This document shows, piece after piece, positions 6,839 to 14,644 of a stretch of 64,000 nucleotides of DNA; the first letter of the stretch is position 1; the number at the start of each line of letters is the position of its first letter. Position numbers and translations under genes: made by a program. The stretch is from contig QUKC01000011.1 in NCBI GenBank assembly GCA_003481005.1, forward strand, positions 1 through 64,000, written 5' to 3'. The notes under the pieces are model-generated. The model was not told the origin of the DNA, searched no databases, and worked only from the letters and a program-made list of their open reading frames with translations. Source of the DNA: Firmicutes bacterium TM09-10 (GTDB taxonomy: Bacteria > Bacillota > Clostridia > Lachnospirales > Lachnospiraceae).

Positions 6839-8660
6839 GATTAGAAAATATCTCATTCTGAACATTCCCTATCTGTTCATCCTGTGGGCGTTCCTCAAGC
6901 TGGGAACGGCCTACCGGCTGGCGGCGGGTAACGATTTTGCACATAAGCTCATCGGGCTGGGCCAGACGATTGGCCCGGCCTTTGCTGACTTTGCACCCGG
7001 TCTTGCCCCGCTGGATTGGCTTGTCGGCATTGTGGGCGCAATCGTTTTCCGGCTGCTGATCTATTTCAAAAGCAAGAACGCCAAGAAGTTCCGGCGGGAT
7101 GCAGAATACGGCAGCGCCCGGTGGGGAACGGAAAAAGACATCAAACCGTTTGTCGATCCGAAGTTTGAAAACAACGTGATTTTGACCGGGACGGAGTTTC
7201 TCACGATGAATACCCGCCCGAAAATTCCCGCAAATGCCCGAAATCTGAATTGCTGTATTATCGGCTCGTCCGGCTCCGGCAAAACCCGCTTCTGGCTCAC
7301 GCCCCAGCTTTTACAGGCTCATTCCTCTTATGTGGTGGTCGATCCCAAAGGCGGTGTGCTGGGACAGGTCGGGGGTTTCCTGCAAAAACGCGGGTACAAA
7401 ATCAAGGTATTCAACAGCATAGATTTTTCAAAATCCATGCACTATAACCCGCTGGCGTATATCCGCAATGAGGCCGATATTCTGAAATTCGTGGATGCCC
7501 TGATTTCCAACACAAAGGGCGAAGGCAAGGAAGGCGATCCATTCTGGACGAAATCGGAAACGCTTTTGTACTGCGCCCTGATTGCCTACATCATTTTCGA
7601 GGGGCCTGCCGAGGATCGGAACATGAACACCCTTGTGGATATGATTTCTGGCATGGAGGTCAAGGAGGATGACGAGGATTTTATGAACGCGGTGGACTAT
7701 ATGTTTGCCGGGCTCGAAAAGCGCAAGCCGGATTGCTTCGCGGTCAAACAGTATAAAAAGTACAAATTGGCCAGCGGCAAGACGGCAAAAAGCATTTTGA
7801 TTTCCTGCGGTGCGCGACTGGCTCCCTTTGACATCCCGCAGCTTCGTGAGGTCATGGCCTATGACGAATTGGAGCTTGACCGCATCGGAGATCGGAAAAC
7901 GGCGGTATTCTTCATTATTTCCGATACCACGCAGACCTACAACTTTTTAGTGGCACTTGCATTTTCGCAGATGTTCAACCTCCTGTGTGAACGGGCGGAC
8001 AATGTTCACGGTGGCCGCCTGCCGCACCATGTACGGGTGCTGTGGGACGAGGCAGCCAACACGGGACAGGTGCCCCAGCTCGAAAAGCTGGTCGCGGTTA
8101 TCCGCTCCCGCGAGGTGAGTCTTTGCCTGCTGTATCAACAGTTGGCACAGTGCAAGGCCATTTACGATAAGCACGCCGAGACAATCCTCGGCAACATGGA
8201 CAGCGTGGTGTTCCTCGGTGGCCGCGAAGCCAGCACTATCAAGGAAATCTCCGAGAACTGGCTGGGAAAAGCCACAATCAGTATGCAGACCGACAGCCGC
8301 TCCCGTGGCCAGTCGGAAAGCTACAGCCAAAACACCCAGCGGCTGGGCCGGGAACTGATGACCTCAGCCGAGCTTGCAACCATGCCGGGAGACAAATGTA
8401 TTTTGCAGCTTCGGGGCCTGCCCCCGTTCTTCTCTCCCAAGTATGATCTGAAACGGCATCCGAACTACCGTTATACGGCGGAGGCCGATAAACAGAAAAA
8501 CGCTTTTGACCTCGACAGGCTCATTAACCGCCGCAGGCGGCCCGGGCTGAACGAGGCGTGTACGATGTATGAGGTGGCTGTGCCGGACGATGCACTCACG
8601 GAAGAGGACGAGGACATCCTCAACTATGATGACATCGACGATCCAGACGCCTTTGCATAA
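6825..8660 (+). CDS. VirD4/TraG-type coupling protein (T4SS ATPase)
   Basis: A 611-aa type IV coupling protein that links the relaxase-DNA complex to the mating pore. Two N-terminal membrane segments lie at about residues 8-25 and 60-80. Walker A is GSSGSGKTRF (about 147), followed by VVDPKGGVL. Walker B is VLWDEAANTG (about 405), and RSREVSLCLLYQQLAQ matches the TraG/TraD family. The start is ATG 6825 after AAAGGAGG; the upstream GTG-type start at 6807 overlaps the ribosome binding site poorly. The gene ends in a DEDILNYDDIDDPD acidic tail. It belongs to the Tn1549-like transfer operon running from 6359 to 17895. Confidence 0.95.
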   Translation: MRTDKIRKYLILNIPYLFILWAFLKLGTAYRLAAGNDFAHKLIGLGQTIGPAFADFAPGLAPLDWLVGIVGAIVFRLLIYFKSKNAKKFRRDAEYGSARWGTEKDIKPFVDPKFENNVILTGTEFLTMNTRPKIPANARNLNCCIIGSSGSGKTRFWLTPQLLQAHSSYVVVDPKGGVLGQVGGFLQKRGYKIKVFNSIDFSKSMHYNPLAYIRNEADILKFVDALISNTKGEGKEGDPFWTKSETLLYCALIAYIIFEGPAEDRNMNTLVDMISGMEVKEDDEDFMNAVDYMFAGLEKRKPDCFAVKQYKKYKLASGKTAKSILISCGARLAPFDIPQLREVMAYDELELDRIGDRKTAVFFIISDTTQTYNFLVALAFSQMFNLLCERADNVHGGRLPHHVRVLWDEAANTGQVPQLEKLVAVIRSREVSLCLLYQQLAQCKAIYDKHAETILGNMDSVVFLGGREASTIKEISENWLGKATISMQTDSRSRGQSESYSQNTQRLGRELMTSAELATMPGDKCILQLRGLPPFFSPKYDLKRHPNYRYTAEADKQKNAFDLDRLINRRRRPGLNEACTMYEVAVPDDALTEEDEDILNYDDIDDPDAFA

Positions 8661-8667
8661 ACGCTTC

Positions 8668-8682
8668 GAGACAAAGTGTCCC
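8668..8682 (+). repeat. ICE palindrome copy 4 of 13
   Basis: Core GAGACAAAGTGTCCC with full arms CTTC and GAAG. It starts 8 bp after the virD4 stop and 14 bp before a terminator-like hairpin. Confidence 0.85.
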
Positions 8683-8696
8683 GAAGTTTGTAACCT

Positions 8697-8720
8697 GCCG
8701 CCTGCATGGGCGGCTTTTTT
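8697..8720 (+). terminator. Short terminator-like hairpin between virD4 and the Maff2 gene
   Basis: GCCGCC-TGCATG-GGCGGC followed by T6. It could partly terminate or attenuate transcription into the structural mating genes. Confidence 0.65.
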
Positions 8721-8755
8721 GTTATCGGGAAAATCCCGGAGAAATGGAGGCTTAT

Positions 8756-8968
8756 ATGGCATTTTTCTCATCTGCAATCGACACTTTACAGACCCTCGTT
8801 ATCGCGCTCGGCGCTGGCCTTGGCGTATGGGGTGTGGTCAATCTGCTGGAGGGCTACGGCTCGGATAACCCGGGCTCCAAGTCCCAGGGCATGAAGCAGC
8901 TCATGGCGGGCGGCGGCATCATCGTCATTGGCACCACACTGATCCCTCTGCTGTCTGGCCTGTTTTAA
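8756..8968 (+). CDS. Maff2-family pilin-like membrane protein
   Basis: A 70-aa protein with two hydrophobic helices (about residues 8-30 and 48-68) separated by EGYGSDNPGSKSQGMKQL. This loop is highly typical of the Maff2 family of Tn1549-like elements. Size, topology and location ahead of the VirB6-like gene suggest a VirB2/TrbC pilin-like component, though this has not been shown for the family as far as I know. The start is ATG 8756 (MAFFSS) because ATGGAGG sits 5 nt upstream; an ATG at 8744 overlaps that site. Confidence 0.88.
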   Translation: MAFFSSAIDTLQTLVIALGAGLGVWGVVNLLEGYGSDNPGSKSQGMKQLMAGGGIIVIGTTLIPLLSGLF

Positions 8969-8979
8969 GGTAGGCGCTT

Positions 8980-9846
8980 ATGGATTTTCTCACCGACTGG
9001 CTCACAAACTGGCTCAAAGAGCTTCTGATTGGCGGGATCATGGGAAACCTCGAAGGGCTTTTTGATACCGTCAATACCCAAGTCGGAGAGATTGCGGCAC
9101 AGGTAGGGACTACCCCGGCGGCGTGGCACGCCGGGGTAGTCTCCCTGATCCGACAGCTTTCCGAAACGGTGATCCTGCCGATTGCCGGAATGGTGCTGAC
9201 CTTTGTTGCCACTTATGAGCTCATACAGATGCTTTTGGAAAAGAACAATATGCACGAGGTTGACGTTGCGAACCTCTATAAATGGATGTTCAAAACAGCC
9301 TGTGCAATCTTAATCCTGTCAAATACATTCAATATCGTCATGGCTGTGTTCGATGTATCGCAGAGCGTTATCGCGCAGGCAGGCGGGCTCATTCAAGGCT
9401 CTACCGATGTTTCGGCGGATATGCTTGCTGAACTGGAAACCTCGCTGGAGGCGATGGACTTGGGGCCGCTTTTGGGGCTGTGGCTGCAGTCTGCGCTCAT
9501 TGGCTTCACGATGAAGGCGATGGGAATTATCATTTTCGTTTTGGTGTATGGCAGGATGCTGGAAATCTATCTGCTGACCAGTCTGGCCCCCATCCCCGTT
9601 GCTACGCTTTCCAACCGGGAGCTTGGTGGCACCGGGCAGAACTACATCAAGTCCCTGTTTGCCGTGGGCTTTCAAGGGCTGCTGATCCTTGTATGTGTTG
9701 CAATTTACGCAGTGCTCATTCAAGGCATCGCAACAGGCGGCGATCCCATTGGGGCGATTTGGGGAACTGTGGGCTACACGGTTCTGCTTTGCTTCATGCT
9801 CTTTAAGACCGGGAGCATTGCCCAGCGTATCTTTGGCGCTCATTAA
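8980..9846 (+). CDS. VirB6/TrbL-like polytopic mating-channel protein
   Basis: A 288-aa membrane protein with about six hydrophobic segments (about residues 60-85, 105-125, 165-200, 228-250 and 255-280). The N-terminus is amphipathic (DFLTDWLTNWLKELLIGGIMGNL). A conserved cytoplasmic region reads TSLAPIPVATLSN. This is the usual VirB6-like protein following Maff2 in Tn1549-type ICEs and should form part of the inner channel. The ribosome binding site is AAGGTAGG. The next gene follows after 15 bp. Confidence 0.85.
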   Translation: MDFLTDWLTNWLKELLIGGIMGNLEGLFDTVNTQVGEIAAQVGTTPAAWHAGVVSLIRQLSETVILPIAGMVLTFVATYELIQMLLEKNNMHEVDVANLYKWMFKTACAILILSNTFNIVMAVFDVSQSVIAQAGGLIQGSTDVSADMLAELETSLEAMDLGPLLGLWLQSALIGFTMKAMGIIIFVLVYGRMLEIYLLTSLAPIPVATLSNRELGGTGQNYIKSLFAVGFQGLLILVCVAIYAVLIQGIATGGDPIGAIWGTVGYTVLLCFMLFKTGSIAQRIFGAH

Positions 9847-9861
9847 CAGGAGGTGGTGCTT

Positions 9862-10593
9862 ATGCCGAGAAGATACGGGGCAGACGGAACGCGCTTATGG
9901 AATGGAAAAACGCCGGAGGAGTTTACTGAGGCAGACGCTTACCGCTTTATGGCGGAAACAGAGGCCGTCCTGCAAAGAAAAGAGTTGATGGACGACCCCG
10001 CCCAGCCTGCTCCGGCAAGCGGAAAGGAGGAATTTTATCTGAGTAAGAAAGACGATGTATTGCTGACCCCGGAGCAGATTGCTGCGGAGGAACGGCGCTG
10101 GCTGTTTGATGCTCCCATCGCGGAGCTTGCAGAAGTCAAGGGCGTTAGCATTGATGAGGCAGTAAAAATGCGGACAGATGCTGTCTTGCAGGAGGCGGTT
10201 GTTCCGATCACGGTATCTGTCCGCCCGATTGAGCCGCAGGGAAAACTGATCGGCTTCGCCAGCGTCAATTTTGGCGGTGTGGTCATCGACGATTTTAAGG
10301 TTGTGGACGGGAAAAACGGGATTTTCCTCGGCGCTCCCTCTAAACCTGATCCTGCCAGCCGGACGGGATACCGGGCTACGGTTCGGATTCCTGACCGAGC
10401 CACACAGGAACGGATTAACGCGGCTGGTGTGGAGGCGTATCATGCGGCGGTGGAACAGCTTGTTGCACGGGCCCAGGCGGTACGGCCTGCCCCGATCAAG
10501 GAGCAGATGGCCGAGGCTGTAAAGCAAGCGGGAAAAGAAAACGCTGCCCGGCCTGCGCCTGCCAAGGCAAAGGAGGCCCATAATGACCGATAG
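9862..10593 (+). CDS. SpoVG-like domain protein with possible internal start
   Basis: A 243-residue frame from ATG 9862 (after AGGAGGTGG). Residues 1-58 (MPRRYGADGTRLWNGK onward) form a short unrelated segment. Residues about 115-180 match SpoVG (VSVRPIEPQGKLIGFASVNF, then a GVVIDDFKVVDGKNGIFL strand pair), a small RNA- or DNA-binding fold. The C-terminus is Ala/Lys rich. Inside the frame a perfect AAAGGAGG (10023-10030) stands 8 nt before an in-frame CTG (10039). The SpoVG-like part may thus be made separately from a CTG start, or two ancestral genes have fused. The role in the ICE is unknown; it lies between the channel gene and the methyltransferases. Confidence 0.75.
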   Translation: MPRRYGADGTRLWNGKTPEEFTEADAYRFMAETEAVLQRKELMDDPAQPAPASGKEEFYLSKKDDVLLTPEQIAAEERRWLFDAPIAELAEVKGVSIDEAVKMRTDAVLQEAVVPITVSVRPIEPQGKLIGFASVNFGGVVIDDFKVVDGKNGIFLGAPSKPDPASRTGYRATVRIPDRATQERINAAGVEAYHAAVEQLVARAQAVRPAPIKEQMAEAVKQAGKENAARPAPAKAKEAHNDR

Positions 10594-11362
10594 CCGCACT
10601 TTGGGACAAAGTGTCCCGAAGGAGGGCTTGTTTCTCATGGATGGCATTGAGGGCCTGCGCTCCCTGCCCAAACATAGCGTGGATATGCTGTTGACTGATC
10701 CGCCTTACGGCACAACCCGGAATTATTGGGATGTGCCCCTGCCGCTCCCGGAGCTGTGGGAGGCGGTGAAATGGGCGGTCAAGCCGAATGGCGCAGTGCT
10801 GTTTTTCGCACAGTGCCCCTTTGACAAGGTGCTGGGCGCATCCAACCTCGCCATGCTCCGCTATGAGTGGATTTGGTACAAAGAGCGCGGAACGGGCTTT
10901 CTCAATGCAAACCGGGCTCCACTGAAGAAGTCCGAGAACATCTTGGTGTTTTACCAAAAGTCCCCGGTCTACAATCCACAGTTTACTTACGGCAAGCCAT
11001 ATACCCGTGTTCATTCCCGAAGCGGTACAAGCTCTAACTATGGGAAATTTGAACGGCAGGGCTCAGAGTCCAACGATGGCCGCCGCTATCCCGGAAATGT
11101 GCTTTTTGTGCCTACGGTGTCCGGCGGCATCCATCCCACACAGAAGCCCGTGGAGCTTTGTGAGTATCTGATCAGCACCTATACCCGCCCCGGCGAATTG
11201 GTCGCGGACATTTGCGCGGGCTCCGGCACAACCGCGATTGCAGCCATCAACACAGAACGCCGCTTTGTATGCTTTGAAACGGCCCCGTCCTTTTATGCTG
11301 CCGCCAGTGAGCGCATCCGTGCGGCGCAGGCAGTAAAAAGCTCCAGCGAGAAAGGAGTGTAA
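10583..11362 (+). CDS. DNA (N6-adenine or N4-cytosine) methyltransferase, DPPY type
   Basis: A 259-aa beta-class methyltransferase. Catalytic motif IV is TDPPYG (about residues 38-43) and precedes SAM motif I ICAGSGTTAIAA (about 211), the circular permutation of the beta class. The ending IHPTQKPVELCEYLI agrees. No target-recognition insert of restriction-modification size is seen and no endonuclease is adjacent, so it looks like an orphan methylase that marks ICE DNA. Residues 7-13 (LGQSVPK) are encoded by palindrome copy 5, placing that site just before the domain starts. The 5' end overlaps the SpoVG-like gene by 11 bp. Confidence 0.92.
   Translation: MTDSRTLGQSVPKEGLFLMDGIEGLRSLPKHSVDMLLTDPPYGTTRNYWDVPLPLPELWEAVKWAVKPNGAVLFFAQCPFDKVLGASNLAMLRYEWIWYKERGTGFLNANRAPLKKSENILVFYQKSPVYNPQFTYGKPYTRVHSRSGTSSNYGKFERQGSESNDGRRYPGNVLFVPTVSGGIHPTQKPVELCEYLISTYTRPGELVADICAGSGTTAIAAINTERRFVCFETAPSFYAAASERIRAAQAVKSSSEKGV
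10603..10617 (+). repeat. ICE palindrome copy 5 of 13
   Basis: Core GGGACAAAGTGTCCC with arms CTTT and GAAG. It lies inside the first 13 codons of the DPPY methyltransferase. Confidence 0.87.
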
Positions 11363-11934
11363 TTATCCAGCAGTATTCTATCATTTACGCCGATCCCCCT
11401 TGGCGCTACTCGGCTAAGAAAGTACAGGGCGCGGCGGAAAACCATTATCCCACTATGAGCATTGAGGAGTTATGTGCGTTGCCTGTGGCTGATCTTGCAG
11501 CCCCGGACAGCGCACTCTTTTTATGGGCCACTTTCCCGCAGCTCCCGGAGGCGCTCCGGCTGATCGAGGCTTGGGGCTTCAACTATAAATCCGTTGCTTT
11601 CGTCTGGCTGAAAAAGAACAAGAAGGCGGATAGCTGGTTTTACGGCCTTGGCTTCTGGACAAGAGGCAATGCAGAAATTTGCCTGCTGGCAACCAAGGGC
11701 CACCCGAAGCGGCAGGCTGCCAACATCCATCAATTTATCGTTTCCCCGATTGAGGCCCACAGCAAAAAGCCGGACGAGGCCCGCGACAAAATTATTTCCC
11801 TGATGGGCGATCTGCCCCGCGTGGAGCTCTTTGCCAGGCAGACCCCGCCCGGTTGGGCTGTATGGGGGAATGAAGTAACGCCAACCATCCCGGACTTTGG
11901 GACACATTGTCCCGAAGTGCAGAAAGGAGTGTGA
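11362..11934 (+). CDS. MT-A70-family DNA adenine methyltransferase, non-ATG start
   Basis: The catalytic motif ADPPWRY is encoded at 11386-11406, upstream of the first ATG in frame (11455). A start at 11455 would remove the active site. The frame opens upstream to AAAGGAG (11351-11357), leaving only ATT (11362, within TAATT) or ATC (11365) as start codons. The product is about 190 aa, normal for this family. SALFLWATFPQLPEALRLIE, the GFWTRGNAEICLLATKG block and PRVELFARQ are standard MT-A70 features. This is the second methylase of the ICE, and no restriction partner is adjacent. The C-terminal FGTHCPE is encoded by palindrome copy 6. Confidence 0.85.
   Translation: MIQQYSIIYADPPWRYSAKKVQGAAENHYPTMSIEELCALPVADLAAPDSALFLWATFPQLPEALRLIEAWGFNYKSVAFVWLKKNKKADSWFYGLGFWTRGNAEICLLATKGHPKRQAANIHQFIVSPIEAHSKKPDEARDKIISLMGDLPRVELFARQTPPGWAVWGNEVTPTIPDFGTHCPEVQKGV
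11899..11913 (+). repeat. ICE palindrome copy 6 of 13
   Basis: Core GGGACACATTGTCCC with arms CTTT and GAAG, encoding part of the last dozen residues of the MT-A70 protein. Confidence 0.85.
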
Positions 11935-11937
11935 TCT

Positions 11938-12327
11938 ATGCCCTATGTAAACGTACCAAACGATTTATCCAAAATCAAAACAAAGATGGCTTTCAACCTC
12001 ACCAAACGCCAGCTTGTCTGCTTCGGCAGCGCGGGCGCGGTGGGGATTCCGGCCTATTTGCTGACCCGTGGCACCCTCGGCAATACCGGGGCGATGTTTC
12101 TCATGCTGGGAATTATGCTCCCGGCGTTCCTGCTGGCGATGTATGAAAAGGACGGCTTGCCCTTTGAAAAGGTTGTGCGAAACATCATCCGGGCCAAGTT
12201 TCTAAGGCCGGGGATCAGGGCCTACCGAACCGAAAACATTTATGCGCCCTTTGCCGGGCCGGGCGCTGGAAAGGAGGATGTGATTGAAAAACACAAAGAA
12301 GAAAAACGGAGCCGCCGCCAAGGGTAA
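11938..12327 (+). CDS. PrgI-family T4SS membrane protein (VirB3-like)
   Basis: A 129-aa protein starting with MPYVNVPNDLSKIKTKM, a segment highly typical of the PrgI family. Two membrane helices follow (about residues 28-48 and 52-68) with TKRQLVCF before the first. PrgI is the Gram-positive counterpart of VirB3, an inner-membrane partner of the VirB4 ATPase encoded next. The 3' end overlaps virB4 by 44 bp in another frame, as in related ICEs. The start is ATG 11938 after AAAGGAG. Confidence 0.92.
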   Translation: MPYVNVPNDLSKIKTKMAFNLTKRQLVCFGSAGAVGIPAYLLTRGTLGNTGAMFLMLGIMLPAFLLAMYEKDGLPFEKVVRNIIRAKFLRPGIRAYRTENIYAPFAGPGAGKEDVIEKHKEEKRSRRQG

Positions 12328-14644
12328 AGGCCGGGCGACCCTGTCTGCTCAGCAGACAATCCCGTATCTGTCCATGCACCCGGACGGTGTGTGCAAGCTC
12401 CCGGGCGGGCTCTATACAAAAACCGTGGAATATGAGGACATCAATTACTCCGTGGCATCCACCGAGGATCAGACTGCCATATTCAGCGGATGGAGCTCAT
12501 TCCTCAACTACTTTGACAGTTCGCTGCCGTTCCAGCTTTCCTTTATCAACCGCCGTTCTCATTCCCGCAGCCGCTATCAGGTCAATATCCCGAAAGCGGA
12601 TGACAACTATAACAGCGTCCGGGACGAGTTTACCGGGATGCTGAAAAATCAGATTGCCAAAAGCAATAACGGCATTGAACGCTCAAAATACATCACCTTT
12701 GGCATACCCGCCGAGGGGATTGCGGAGGCACGGCCCCGTCTGGAGCGTGTGGAGGCTGATGTCATGGGAAACTTTAAGCGGCTGGGCGTTCCCTCGGAGC
12801 CTATGGACGGGCGGGCCCGCCTTGCGCTGCTTCATAGCCAGATGCATCCGGGGAGCCGCGAGGCGTTCCGCTTTTCGTGGAAAGACATCCCGCAGACCGG
12901 GCTCGGCACAAAAGACTTTATTGCCCCGGACAGTCTCGACTTCCGCCAGTCCCGAACATTCCGTATCGGCCAGTATTGGGGCGCGGTGTCCTACTTGCAG
13001 ATTATGGCATCAGAGCTTTCGGATAAGCTGCTGGCGGAAATCTTGGAGCTGGATGCAGAAATGACTGTGACCATGCACATTCAGACCGTGGATCAGCTCA
13101 AGGCAATCAAGACCATCAAGGGGAAAATCTCGGACATCGGAAAAATGAAAGTAGAGGAACAGAGAAAGGCTGTGCGCTCCGGCTATGACCCGGATATTCT
13201 TCCCCCTGACCTGATCACATTCAGCAAGGACGCAGCGGAGCTTTTGGCTGATTTGCAATCCCGCAATGAGCGAATGTTTCTGCTGACCTTTACGGTGGTA
13301 AACCTTGCCCCTACTCGCCAGCGGCTGGAAAACGATGTGTTTACCGTGGGCGGCATCGCGCAGAAATACAACTGCGCTCTGCGCCGTCTGGACTGGCAAC
13401 AGGAACAGGGATTTGTTTCTTCGCTGGCCCTTGGTTACAACGAGGTAGAAATCCAGCGCGGTATGACAACCAGCTCCACAGCCATCTTTATCCCCTTTAT
13501 GACAAGGGAGCTCCGCATGGCGGGGCAGGCACTCTACTATGGCATGAACGCACTTTCTCACAATGTCATCATGGCTGACCGCAAAAAGCTGAAGTCGGCA
13601 AACGGGATGTATTTGGGTTCTACGGGCTCCGGCAAGAGCTTTGCTGCAAAGCGTGAGCTCTTGAATGTGTTTCTCACCATCCCGCAGGATCGGATCATCG
13701 TGGTTGACCCGATGGGCGAATACGCTCCGCTGGTGCGAAGGCTGGGCGGCCAGGTGATCGAGATTGCCCCGGACAGCCCGCACCACCTCAATCCGATGGA
13801 TGTGGAGCTCAATATGGCCGCCGGAGAAAGCCCGCTTTCCATGAAGGCGGATTTTCTTTTGTCCCTATGCGAGCTGGTGGTCGGCGGCAAGGAAGGCTTG
13901 CAGCCCATTGAAAAGACGGTCATTGACCGCTGTGTGCGTTTGGTGTACCGGGAACAGGCGCTCGGACTGGAAACTGCAAAAACACCGCTGTTGCAGGATT
14001 TGTACGAAGAGCTCTTACGCCAGCCGGAGCCCGAAGCCCGGCGCGTGGCAACTGCCTTAGAGCTTTATTGCACAGGCTCCCTCAATCTCTTTAACCATCC
14101 TACCAACGTCAAGACGGACAGCCGTGTGGTGTGCATCGTTCTGAAAAACATGGGCGAAAACCTTAGAAAGATTGCAATGCACATCACAAATGAGTTTGTT
14201 TCGCAGGCGGTGGATCAGAACTTCCACGAGGGTGCGGCGACTTGGTGCTACTTTGACGAGTTTCATATTCTGCTCCGCGATCCGCTGACAGCCAGCTACT
14301 TTGTGGCAGTCTGGAAAATGCTGCGTAAAAAAGGATGTGTGCCGTCTGCTTTGACGCAGAACGTCAAAGACCTTTTGGCCAGCCGGGAAATCGAGAACAT
14401 TCTGGACAACACGGATTTTATGATTCTGCTTTCGCAGGCGCAGAGTGACCGTACCATTCTGGCAAAACAGCTCGGTATTTCCGAGCATCAGCTTTCCTAT
14501 ATCACACACAGCAATTCCGGCGAGGGGCTGTTGTTCTATGGAAATGTGACCATCCCGTTTGTGGATCGGTTCCCTCGCGGAGAAATCTATGACCTGCTGA
14601 CTACCCGCCCGGAGGATATGAAGAATGAAACGAAAAACGAATAA
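12284..14644 (+). CDS. VirB4/TraE-type conjugative ATPase
   Basis: A 786-aa VirB4 ATPase that energises pore assembly. The N-terminal CagE/TrbE/VirB domain covers about residues 30-400. Walker A is GSTGSGKSFAAKRE (about 445) after NGMYL. Walker B is WCYFDEFHILL (about 654), followed by TQNVKDLLASREIENIL, a conserved block of the family. The start is TTG 12284, six nt after AAGGAGG, because no ATG is available near the conserved N-terminus. It overlaps prgI upstream and the NlpC/P60 gene downstream by 20 bp, showing tight coupling. Confidence 0.95.
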   Translation: MKNTKKKNGAAAKGKGRATLSAQQTIPYLSMHPDGVCKLPGGLYTKTVEYEDINYSVASTEDQTAIFSGWSSFLNYFDSSLPFQLSFINRRSHSRSRYQVNIPKADDNYNSVRDEFTGMLKNQIAKSNNGIERSKYITFGIPAEGIAEARPRLERVEADVMGNFKRLGVPSEPMDGRARLALLHSQMHPGSREAFRFSWKDIPQTGLGTKDFIAPDSLDFRQSRTFRIGQYWGAVSYLQIMASELSDKLLAEILELDAEMTVTMHIQTVDQLKAIKTIKGKISDIGKMKVEEQRKAVRSGYDPDILPPDLITFSKDAAELLADLQSRNERMFLLTFTVVNLAPTRQRLENDVFTVGGIAQKYNCALRRLDWQQEQGFVSSLALGYNEVEIQRGMTTSSTAIFIPFMTRELRMAGQALYYGMNALSHNVIMADRKKLKSANGMYLGSTGSGKSFAAKRELLNVFLTIPQDRIIVVDPMGEYAPLVRRLGGQVIEIAPDSPHHLNPMDVELNMAAGESPLSMKADFLLSLCELVVGGKEGLQPIEKTVIDRCVRLVYREQALGLETAKTPLLQDLYEELLRQPEPEARRVATALELYCTGSLNLFNHPTNVKTDSRVVCIVLKNMGENLRKIAMHITNEFVSQAVDQNFHEGAATWCYFDEFHILLRDPLTASYFVAVWKMLRKKGCVPSALTQNVKDLLASREIENILDNTDFMILLSQAQSDRTILAKQLGISEHQLSYITHSNSGEGLLFYGNVTIPFVDRFPRGEIYDLLTTRPEDMKNETKNE

